From the NCBI GenBank assembly GCA_948468465.1, contig CAOKJJ010000134.1:1-14416 (forward strand): 14,416 nucleotides of DNA, given 5' to 3'. This DNA comes from an uncultured Eubacterium sp. Lineage in GTDB: Bacteria > Bacillota_A > Clostridia > Lachnospirales > Lachnospiraceae. Both the position numbers and the translations under genes were made by a program. The notes under the pieces are model-generated. The model saw only the letters and a list, made by a program, of their open reading frames with translations. It ran no database searches and was not told the origin of the DNA. Positions within the stretch are counted from its first letter, which is position 1. The number at the start of each line of letters is the position of its first letter. Below are positions 1 through 5,710 of this stretch, one piece after another.

Positions 1-10
1 CTTTTAGCCA

Positions 11-25
11 CTGGCTGTAAGCCAG
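11..25. other. Short hairpin at left window edge
   Basis: CTGGCT and AGCCAG form a perfect 6-bp stem around a GTA loop. No T-tract follows, so it is not a typical terminator. It lies close to the repeat at 90-180 and could belong to the same structured element, but nothing else supports a function. Confidence 0.35.
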
Positions 26-70
26 GGGCGGACTACGCGACGCGACCGGACGGGGTCATTACGTTTATGC

Positions 71-97
71 AGAATGCCTAGAGTTTCTTAGCATTCT
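71..97. other. Hairpin abutting the left repeat copy
   Basis: AGAATGC (71-77) and GCATTCT (91-97) pair perfectly, and a few further inner pairs are possible if one base is bulged. The right arm is the end of the repeat copy at 90-180. In the copy at the right end of the window the corresponding arm is cut off by the window edge, so whether the hairpin is a conserved part of the repeat cannot be judged here. Confidence 0.45.
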
Positions 98-180
98 GGA
101 GTAGGAGCCGCAAACCAGGCCATTTCTCCCTCACCCGGCGTCCGCATAGCCATCCAAAAAAACGCAACACAATGTCAATT
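90..180 (-). repeat. Dispersed ~90 bp repeat, copy 1 (inverted relative to copy 2)
   Basis: Read on the minus strand, this stretch aligns with the last 88 bases of the window (14329-14416) at roughly four fifths identity by eye, with a few 1-2 base gaps. Shared blocks include GTTGCGTTTTTTT near the start, CGGACGC in the middle, and CGGCTCCTACTCCAGAATG at the end. I see no open frame conserved between the copies, so it behaves like an intergenic non-coding repeat. Its family is not one I can name. Confidence 0.75.
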
Positions 181-320
181 CTGTTGCATAGTATCAAAAT
201 TTTGCCATTTTGCGCAAGAAATTGTTTTTAAGTTCCCTAAAACCTTCCCGCCAGGAGCAGAGCCGTCCGGGAATCCGTTAAGTAAAGGACAATGCAGTAC
301 TAGCCATAATGCAAAAGGTT
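181..320. other. Intergenic stretch with no gene seen
   Basis: Between the repeat and the exporter promoter I see no gene with a credible start. The only structure is a weak inverted repeat, TTCCCG (245-250) and CGGGAA (268-273), with a 17-base loop and no T-tract. A minus-strand open frame at 175-375 runs through the exporter promoter and ribosome binding site and is not a credible gene. Confidence 0.5.
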
Positions 321-329
321 TGCTATAAT
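321..329 (+). promoter_or_regulatory. Extended -10 promoter for the ABC exporter
   Basis: TGC directly followed by TATAAT (324-329) is a consensus extended -10 element, and transcription would start about 20 bases before the exporter start codon. There is no good -35 hexamer at 16-18 bases upstream; the extended -10 may compensate for this. Confidence 0.5.
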
Positions 330-357
330 AATAAAATCGAAAGGGGGATGATACATT

Positions 358-2106
358 ATGAATTCCGCAAAGCATACAAAAGCAGCTACTTTACGCAGGC
401 TTGCAGCATATTATAAGCCATACCGGCGGGTTTTTTGGACGGATATGTTTTTTGCGTTTGTATCAGCGGCTGCCGCACTTGTCATACCTTTGGTAGTGAG
501 GTATGTGACATCTGCAATTGTGGATATGCAGATGCAGGAAGCTCAAAATATGATTTTCAGGTTAGGCATTTTTATGTTTGCACTTGTGCTTGTGCAGTGG
601 TACAGCAATTACTATATATCAAATTATGGACATGTAATGGGGGCAAAAATTGAGTATGATATGCGTGCGGAGATTTTCGATCATTATCAGAAAATGTCCT
701 TTTCTTTTTATGACGAGCAAAAAGTCGGACAGCTGATGTCGCGCGTAACAAGCGATTTGTTTGATATTACTGAGCTGCTGCACCATGGCCCTGAAAATAT
801 TGCGATTTCGTTTATCAAAATTATTGGGGCATTTGTCATACTGATGTCGATCAATCCATATTTGGTTATAGCAGCGTTTGCGCTTATTCCGGTTATGATT
901 TTGTTCGCATATTTCTGCAATAAAAAAATGAAGCGGGCATTTCGAAAAAACCGGGAAAAAATTGCAGAGATTAACAGCCAGATCGAAGATAACCTGTCGG
1001 GTATTCGTGTTGTAAAATCATTTGCGAACGAAGAGATTGAAAATGAAAAGTTTAAAGTTGGAAATGATGGATTTTTATCTGCGAAGAAAAACAGTTATCA
1101 CTATATGGGGCAGTATCATTCCGGTCTGACAGCGTTTACGACATTGATTAACGTACTCGTTATTTTTTTTGGCGGACTGATGGTAACGAGGGCGGTCGTC
1201 AGCGTTACAGATCTGGTCACGTTTCTGCTGTATATTAACGTTTTTACGGATCCGGTAAAAACTCTGATTGATTTTACAGAACAGTTTCAGAACGGGTATT
1301 CCGGTTATGAACGGTTTATTCAGATGCTGGATATTATGCCGGATATACAAGATGCTGAAAATGCGGAGAAGCTGGAGCATGTGCAGGGAAATATCTGTTT
1401 TCAGGATGTGTCATTTCACTATGAAAAAGAAAGCGACGCCGTTTTGCAGCATATCAATTTAGAAGTGCCCGCTGGAAAATATGTGGCTCTGGTAGGGCCT
1501 TCAGGTATTGGAAAAAGCACGCTGTGCAGTCTGATTCCGAGATTTTACGAGGTATCAGGCGGACGGATTACACTGGACGGAAAAGATATCCGCAGCCTGC
1601 AGATCAAAAGCCTTCGGGATAATATCGGCATGGTGCAGCAGGATGTATATTTATTCGCCGGTTCTGTATATGATAATATTGCATACGGAAGGCCGGGAGC
1701 CAGCCGGGAAGACGTGGTGGAGGCAGCTAAAAATGCAAATGCACATGCGTTTATTATGGAACTGCCGCATGGTTATGATACGGATATCGGGCAGCGCGGC
1801 ATCAAACTGTCCGGAGGGCAAAAGCAGAGACTGTCCATTGCAAGAGTATTTTTGAAAAATCCTCCGATTTTGATCTTTGATGAAGCGACCTCTGCGTTAG
1901 ATAATGAGAGTGAAAAAGTTGTACAGGAATCACTTGAAAAACTGGCGGCAAACCGTACAACTTTTGTGATTGCACACAGGCTGACAACGATACGCAACGC
2001 GGAGCAGATACTGGTGCTGACAGAACGCGGCATTGAGGAACAGGGAACACATAAAGAGCTGATCGAAAAAAATGGTATTTATGCGGGTCTATACCAGATG
2101 AGGTGA
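358..2106 (+). CDS. ABC exporter, fused permease and ATPase (MsbA/LmrA/BmrA-like)
   Basis: This 582-residue protein is a half-transporter of the type IV exporter fold: an N-terminal six-helix membrane domain (about residues 25-310) and a C-terminal ATPase. The ATPase motifs are all present: Walker A GPSGIGKST (380-388), the Q-loop around QQDVYLFAG (427-435), the signature LSGGQ (484-488), Walker B ILIFDE with catalytic Glu509, the D-loop SALD, and the H-loop His540 in IAHRL. The length is normal for the family and the protein should work as a homodimer in the plasma membrane. No partner half-transporter gene is adjacent, which fits a homodimer. The ATG at 358 follows an AAAGGGGG ribosome binding site. 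The substrate cannot be told from sequence; drugs, lipids or peptides are all possible. Its stop codon lies inside a 16-bp sequence repeated 1.15 kb downstream. Confidence 0.93.
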   Translation: MNSAKHTKAATLRRLAAYYKPYRRVFWTDMFFAFVSAAAALVIPLVVRYVTSAIVDMQMQEAQNMIFRLGIFMFALVLVQWYSNYYISNYGHVMGAKIEYDMRAEIFDHYQKMSFSFYDEQKVGQLMSRVTSDLFDITELLHHGPENIAISFIKIIGAFVILMSINPYLVIAAFALIPVMILFAYFCNKKMKRAFRKNREKIAEINSQIEDNLSGIRVVKSFANEEIENEKFKVGNDGFLSAKKNSYHYMGQYHSGLTAFTTLINVLVIFFGGLMVTRAVVSVTDLVTFLLYINVFTDPVKTLIDFTEQFQNGYSGYERFIQMLDIMPDIQDAENAEKLEHVQGNICFQDVSFHYEKESDAVLQHINLEVPAGKYVALVGPSGIGKSTLCSLIPRFYEVSGGRITLDGKDIRSLQIKSLRDNIGMVQQDVYLFAGSVYDNIAYGRPGASREDVVEAAKNANAHAFIMELPHGYDTDIGQRGIKLSGGQKQRLSIARVFLKNPPILIFDEATSALDNESEKVVQESLEKLAANRTTFVIAHRLTTIRNAEQILVLTERGIEEQGTHKELIEKNGIYAGLYQMR

Positions 2107-2114
2107 AATAATAA
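2099..2114 (+). repeat. 16-bp direct repeat, left copy
   Basis: TGAGGTGAAATAATAA at the very end of the exporter gene (its TGA stop is at 2104-2106) is identical to 3253-3268. The two copies bracket the minus-strand gene pair. A shorter 12-bp match, TGAGGTGAAATA, lies at 3238-3249. Confidence 0.85.
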
Positions 2115-2166
2115 GGTGCAACATTTCAGTGATGTTACAGTTCATACCCAATGTCATTTACTTTAG

Positions 2167-2201
2167 GGAAATTCAGTTTTTTAAGCAGAAATTCCATTTT
2201 T
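2167..2201 (+). terminator. Possible weak terminator after the ABC exporter
   Basis: GGAAATTCAG and CAGAAATTCC can pair over 8 of 10 positions around a T-rich loop and are followed by ATTTTT. The stem is AT-rich and imperfect, so this is only a candidate terminator for the exporter transcript, about 60 bases beyond its stop codon. Confidence 0.3.
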
Positions 2202-2267
2202 CTACAAGTAACTCAAAATTTCTTTTTTATAAAATAACAATTGACAAAATACGTAAAATGTGCGGCT

Positions 2268-2304
2268 GCTTTCGTTTCTGATGGGGTTTGGAAGAAACGA
2301 AAGC
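2268..2304. other. Strong 12-bp perfect hairpin
   Basis: GCTTTCGTTTCT (2268-2279) and AGAAACGAAAGC (2293-2304) are perfect reverse complements around a 13-base loop, with further G-T and G-C pairs possible outside. Neither strand has an immediate T-tract. It lies about 90 bases past the end of the minus-strand gene pair and could protect or end that transcript, but its function is open. Confidence 0.6.
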
Positions 2305-2393
2305 GGTCATTGAATTTTGGTACACATTGAATTTGACATGGATGTGGAAGGCTCGGTTGCCAGCAGTATTGAGGCGGTATGGATCAGAGAATC

Positions 2394-2693
2394 TTACAAA
2401 AGGTATTGATATGCTTGATAATATCCATTTATCTGCTCTCCAGTGCAGGCAAGAGTATGTTCCCCAGAATAATCTTCTAGCACTTCTTTGCTAATCAATA
2501 ATTCCGGTAACACATGAGCATTTTTGCTATCCGCCATTGTAAATTGTGTATACTGTATTGCTTTTTGAAAAAACATATATTTTTTATCCGGGTCCGATTC
2601 AAATTTCAGTCCACGTTTTACTTCATTTCCAATGTTTACCATTTGTTGCACAAGAGACAGTTCAAACCATTTTTCTCTCAAAACTGAATCCAT
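2394..2693 (-). CDS. Uncharacterised 99-aa protein, partner of the DUF5674-like gene
   Basis: This is a small, probably all-helical soluble protein with no signal peptide or membrane segment. The pattern WFELSLVQQMVNIGNEVKR near the N-terminus, then FTMADSKN mid-protein, resembles a family of small uncharacterised bacterial proteins I recall with a similar NIGSEV and IADPKN pattern; I cannot name a domain for it. The ATG (2693-2691) sits 16 nt inside the end of the upstream gene and has a strong GGAGGTGA ribosome binding site 7 nt before it (2708-2701), so the pair should be co-translated. Its tail ends in an aromatic YYQAYQYLL. A toxin-antitoxin or other two-component role is suggested only by the arrangement, not by any recognised residue. 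Confidence 0.75.
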   Translation of the reverse strand: MDSVLREKWFELSLVQQMVNIGNEVKRGLKFESDPDKKYMFFQKAIQYTQFTMADSKNAHVLPELLISKEVLEDYSGEHTLACTGEQINGYYQAYQYLL

Positions 2694-3034
2694 TTACAAA
2701 TCACCTCCGTTGCTCTTGACATGATATCCGAATTCAATATTCCCATTCCACCACGTGGGAACCCATGAAGTTGATTGTTATGGATATTGATAAAGGAATC
2801 ATATTCCAAAATTTCATCTATCGACTGGTTTTCAAGCCACAAGTTAAAGCCCCACATATCAGGTTCTTTTGATCCTCGCTGTTCTTTCAGATAATCTGCC
2901 AACTCATAGTGCATATCCGCATCTAACGCAACCAATTCTTTATCCAAATCCACGACACCTTTCACAAATCCGTTTGCAATGGAGTTTATTTTACACAATT
3001 CCTTGGCTGTATATTTTCTGTCTAATATAATCAT
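2678..3034 (-). CDS. DUF5674-like small protein
   Basis: This 118-residue soluble protein resembles DUF5674 as I remember it: a KGVVDLDKELVALDADMH block (about residues 25-42), a GSKEPDMWGFNLWLE block (54-68), then EYDSFINIHNNQ (77-88) and a helical C-terminus. The function of the family is unknown to me. I chose the ATG at 3034 because it follows a near-perfect AGGAGGAG ribosome binding site. The frame stays open upstream to 3283, but that extension would run back across the promoter, so it is unlikely to be fully translated. The gene is first in a two-gene minus-strand unit and overlaps the 99-aa gene by 16 nt. The family call is by eye; the reality of the gene is much surer than its name. 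Confidence 0.72.
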   Translation of the reverse strand: MIILDRKYTAKELCKINSIANGFVKGVVDLDKELVALDADMHYELADYLKEQRGSKEPDMWGFNLWLENQSIDEILEYDSFINIHNNQLHGFPRGGMGILNSDIMSRATEVICKWIQF

Positions 3035-3177
3035 TTTCTCCTCCTGATCACCAAATATCTGTTTCTGGCATCCATTTTTGATACTATATGCTTCACCATA
3101 TAAGGTTTCAATACCACCATCAATCACAATATAACTCCGATCATTCAAAGCTATAATCTCATGCTTGCTGATTTTCT

Positions 3178-3231
3178 GTTGCCAAAATGTTGCCACGCAT
3201 TTATTATAGCAAAACCCTGTAATTTGGCAAC
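3178..3231. promoter_or_regulatory. GTTGCCA repeat cluster around the gene-pair promoter (candidate operator)
   Basis: GTTGCCA occurs at 3178-3184 and 3189-3195, exactly 11 bp apart, and its inverse TGGCAAC occurs at 3225-3231, overlapping the minus-strand -35 hexamer. Half-sites on both sides of a -10 element, with helical-turn spacing, are what one expects of a repressor operator. Confidence 0.5.
3203..3230 (-). promoter_or_regulatory. Promoter of the minus-strand gene pair
   Basis: Read on the minus strand, TTGCCA (-35, 3230-3225), a 16-base spacer and TGC-TATAAT (extended -10, hexamer 3208-3203) form a strong vegetative promoter. Transcription would start near 3196, leaving a leader of about 160 nt before the ATG at 3034. 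Confidence 0.7.
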
Positions 3232-3252
3232 CTATTTTGAGGTGAAATATAT

Positions 3253-3268
3253 TGAGGTGAAATAATAA
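3253..3268 (+). repeat. 16-bp direct repeat, right copy
   Basis: TGAGGTGAAATAATAA is identical to the copy at the exporter stop codon (2099-2114). It is preceded by a partial copy at 3238-3249 in a 15-bp tandem register and is followed 8 bases later by the trp promoter -35 hexamer. Confidence 0.85.
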
Positions 3269-3276
3269 AAAACTGG

Positions 3277-3305
3277 TTGACAATCAAAGTATCCAGTGTT
3301 ATAAT
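3277..3305 (+). promoter_or_regulatory. Promoter of the trp operon
   Basis: TTGACA (3277-3282), a 17-base spacer and TATAAT (3300-3305) are a full consensus vegetative promoter. Transcription should start near 3312, at the 5' end of the T-box leader. It is divergent from the minus-strand promoter at 3203-3230, with about 46 bp between the two -35 hexamers. Confidence 0.9.
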
Positions 3306-3324
3306 CGACTAAATTTCATATATG

Positions 3325-3606
3325 AAACCGTTGAAGCGGAGATAACGGCAATGATGCCTTTACAGAGAGCCTGAGATGCTGAGAATCAGGTGAGAAACAA
3401 GTTGTCAAATGGACCGCTGAGGGCGCAGTCAAATGTGATTTTTCACAAAGTATTCTGCGACGTTGCAGGCAGACGTCATTTGCCGGGGATATGTAGGTAT
3501 CCTGCTAAGTGCACGGGTCGAACCGTGAATTCAAGGTGGCACCGCGGATAGTGTTTGTATTATTCGTCCTTGACAGATAGCAATATTCTGTCAAGGGCGT
3601 TTTTTT
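3325..3606 (+). ncRNA. T-box riboswitch, tRNA-Trp responsive
   Basis: This is a T-box leader that lets uncharged tRNA-Trp switch on the trp operon by antitermination. The base of stem I is formed by AGCGG (3335-3339) and CCGCT (3414-3418). The specifier TGG, a Trp codon, is at 3410-3412, followed by the usual purine. The conserved T-box sequence AAGGTGGCACCGCGG is at 3533-3547; its TGGC bulge would pair with a tRNA ending GCCA, consistent with the G discriminator base known for bacterial tRNA-Trp. TCAAGG (3531-3536) can pair with CCTTGA (3568-3573) to make the antiterminator, which competes with the terminator at 3565-3599. Only one T-box is present. Confidence 0.93.
3565..3606 (+). terminator. 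T-box-controlled intrinsic terminator
   Basis: A 13-bp stem (3565-3577 with 3587-3599, one G-T pair) with a 9-base loop is followed by seven T residues (3600-3606). The 5' arm shares CCTTGA with the antiterminator, so the two structures exclude one another. Confidence 0.93.
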
Positions 3607-3630
3607 ATGCACACGGGCAACCAAGTTTAC

Positions 3631-3661
3631 TCCTTTGACAGATGATCAAAGGATTTTTTTT
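3631..3661 (+). terminator. Second terminator-like hairpin before trpE
   Basis: TCCTTTGA (3631-3638) and TCAAAGGA (3646-3653) form a perfect 8-bp stem with a 7-base loop, followed by eight T residues (3654-3661) and then at once by the trpE Shine-Dalgarno GGAGG (3662-3666). The 5' arm plus loop is nearly a copy of the T-box terminator arm (CCTTGACAGAT against CCTTTGACAGAT). It has the form of an intrinsic terminator, though the stem is AU-rich. Confidence 0.65.
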
Positions 3662-3674
3662 GGAGGTACAGAGT

Positions 3675-5141
3675 ATGAAGATTTTACCTGCTTTATGTGA
3701 GGTCAAAAAGATTGCGGCTACTGGAACATACAATGTTCTGCCGGTCAGCTGTGAGATTTTGTCAGACTTTATCACACCTGTGGAAACAATGAAAATACTG
3801 AAAAATGTATCCACGCACTGTTATATGCTGGAATCCGCACAGGCAAATGAGACATGGGGACGCTATACGTTTCTTGGCTTTGATCCGAAGCTGGAAATTA
3901 CCTGCATGGACGGCGTCATGAAAATTGGAAATCTGAAAGTAGAGACGGATTATCCGACGGAATATATTCGTCAGATTCTTTCGGAATATAAAAGCCCCCG
4001 CTTTGCGTATCTGCCTTCGTTTACGGGCGGGCTTGTAGGTTATTTTTCTTATGATTATCTGAAATACAGCGAGCCTTCCGTAAAATGTGAGGTAGAAGAT
4101 ACGGAGAATTTCAAGGATGTGGATTTGATGCTTTTTGATAAAGTGATCGCTTTTGATCTGCTGCGGCAGAAGATCATTCTTATTGTAAATATGCCGCTTG
4201 AAGATGTGGAGGTGGGATACAACAAAGCGGTTTTGGAACTGCGGCAGCTTGTTGAAATGCTCAGAAACGGAGAAAAGAAAAACGAACCTGGAGGCAGGCT
4301 GCTTGGGGAAGTCACCCCATTGTTTGATAAAGAACAGTTTTGCGGCATGGTGGAGAAAGTAAAGCATGCGATTCATGAAGGAGAGATTTTCCAGCTGGTT
4401 CTTTCCAACCGGTTGTCTGCTCCTTTTGAAGGAAGTTTGTTCCATACTTACCGCATGCTGCGTACGATCAATCCTTCCCCATACATGTTTTATTTTTCGG
4501 GCACGGATGTAGAGGTGGCCGGAGCATCTCCGGAGACTTTGGTGAAGCTGGAAAACGGCGTGCTGCATACGTTTCCGCTTGCCGGAACAAGGCCGCGGGG
4601 GAACTCTGACAAAGAGGACAAAATGCTGGAAGCAGAGCTGCTTGCAGATGAAAAAGAGCTTGCGGAGCATCATATGCTCGTTGATCTTGGAAGAAATGAT
4701 CTTGGAAAAATCAGTAAGTTTGGAACTGTACAGGTAGAAAAGCTGCGTTCTGTAGAACGGTTTTCTCATGTGATGCATATTGGTTCTACGGTGCGTGGGG
4801 AGATACGTGACGATTGTGACGCATTGGACGCGATCGAGGCGGTGCTGCCTGCAGGAACACTTTCAGGCGCGCCAAAAATCAGGGCCTGCCAGCTGATCGG
4901 AGAACTTGAAAATAATAAAAGAGGCATTTACGGAGGCGCGATAGGATATATTGACTTTACGGGGAATATGGATACCTGCATCGCTATCCGGATTGCTTAT
5001 CAAAAAAACGGCAAGGTGTTTGTCAGAAGCGGGGCTGGAATTGTAGCGGATTCTGTTCCGGAAAAGGAATATGAAGAATGCCTGAATAAGGCAAAATCTT
5101 CACTTAAAGCACTGGAATTGGCACAGGAGGCGGAAATATGA
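3675..5141 (+). CDS. trpE: Anthranilate synthase component I
   Basis: TrpE makes anthranilate from chorismate, using ammonia passed from TrpG; it is the committed, feedback-inhibited step. This start gives 488 residues, normal for the family. The N-terminal MLES (51-54) followed by WGRYTFLG is the region that binds inhibitory tryptophan in known TrpE proteins. The C-terminal chorismate-binding domain shows AGASPETL, FPLAGTRPRG, LVDLGRNDLG, PAGTLSGAPK (about 392-401) and FVRSGAGIVADS. I chose the ATG at 3675 because GGAGG lies 8 bases before it; an upstream in-frame ATG at 3642 falls in a hairpin loop and lacks a binding site. It is first in the operon and overlaps trpG by 4 nt (ATGA). Confidence 0.96.
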   Translation: MKILPALCEVKKIAATGTYNVLPVSCEILSDFITPVETMKILKNVSTHCYMLESAQANETWGRYTFLGFDPKLEITCMDGVMKIGNLKVETDYPTEYIRQILSEYKSPRFAYLPSFTGGLVGYFSYDYLKYSEPSVKCEVEDTENFKDVDLMLFDKVIAFDLLRQKIILIVNMPLEDVEVGYNKAVLELRQLVEMLRNGEKKNEPGGRLLGEVTPLFDKEQFCGMVEKVKHAIHEGEIFQLVLSNRLSAPFEGSLFHTYRMLRTINPSPYMFYFSGTDVEVAGASPETLVKLENGVLHTFPLAGTRPRGNSDKEDKMLEAELLADEKELAEHHMLVDLGRNDLGKISKFGTVQVEKLRSVERFSHVMHIGSTVRGEIRDDCDALDAIEAVLPAGTLSGAPKIRACQLIGELENNKRGIYGGAIGYIDFTGNMDTCIAIRIAYQKNGKVFVRSGAGIVADSVPEKEYEECLNKAKSSLKALELAQEAEI

Positions 5142-5707
5142 TTCTTTTGATTGATAATTACGACAGTTTTTCCTACAATCTGTTTCAGCTGGTCGGAGAG
5201 ACAGATCCGGATCTTATGGTGATCCGCAATGATGAAATGACGCCGGAAGAGATCCGGGAATTAAATCCGGACCGGATCATTCTTTCTCCGGGGCCTGGCC
5301 GTCCGGAGGACGCAGGAGTGACTATGGAAGTTGTGAAAATGCTTGGCAGCCAGATACCTGTATTTGGCGTCTGCCTGGGGCATCAGGCGATTTGTGCAGC
5401 GTTTGGGGCGACGATTACTTATGCGAAGCAATTGATGCATGGAAAGCAGTCGGAGGTTATATTTGACACAAATTGTCCGCTGTTTCAGGGATGTCCGCAA
5501 ACTGCATGTGCGGCCCGTTACCATTCCCTTGCGGCGGATGCCGATACCATTCCGGATGCATTGAAAATTACCGCGCGAACTGCGGACGGTGAAGTTATGG
5601 CGGTACAGCATAAGGAATATCCGATTTATGGGGTGCAGTTTCACCCGGAATCTATTATGACGCCTGATGGAAAACAGATCATTAAAAATTTTATAAAGGA
5701 GATATGA
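5138..5707 (+). CDS. trpG: Anthranilate synthase component II, glutamine amidotransferase
   Basis: This 189-residue class I amidotransferase releases ammonia from glutamine for TrpE. The catalytic triad is visible: Cys79 in GVCLGHQ, with His169 and Glu171 in QFHPES. The oxyanion-loop motif SPGPGRP is at 50-56. It is a stand-alone subunit, not fused to TrpD as in enteric bacteria. The start ATG overlaps the trpE stop as ATGA and has AGGAGG upstream, which suggests translational coupling and equal output of the two subunits. In some Firmicutes a single such subunit also serves p-aminobenzoate synthase; the window holds no pab genes to judge this. Confidence 0.95.
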   Translation: MILLIDNYDSFSYNLFQLVGETDPDLMVIRNDEMTPEEIRELNPDRIILSPGPGRPEDAGVTMEVVKMLGSQIPVFGVCLGHQAICAAFGATITYAKQLMHGKQSEVIFDTNCPLFQGCPQTACAARYHSLAADADTIPDALKITARTADGEVMAVQHKEYPIYGVQFHPESIMTPDGKQIIKNFIKEI

Positions 5708-5710
5708 GCC

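Noticed and set aside
175..375. Minus-strand open frame of 66 codons before the exporter gene
   Set aside because: It runs back through the exporter promoter, ribosome binding site and start codon and through the dispersed repeat; it has no protein-like pattern.
2241..2269. TTGACA at 2241 as a plus-strand promoter
   Set aside because: There is no -10 hexamer at 16-18 bases; the nearest AT-rich hexamer (TAAAAT at 2254) is much too close, and no gene follows on that strand.
3642..3674. Upstream in-frame ATG for trpE (11 extra residues)
   Set aside because: It falls in the loop of the hairpin at 3631-3653 with no ribosome binding site, whereas ATG 3675 has GGAGG at the right distance and matches family N-termini.
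3762..4778. Long minus-strand open frame (338 codons) opposite trpE
   Set aside because: It is a shadow of the trpE coding frame: composition rich in His, Arg and Phe, no domain pattern, and TrpE is certain on the other strand.
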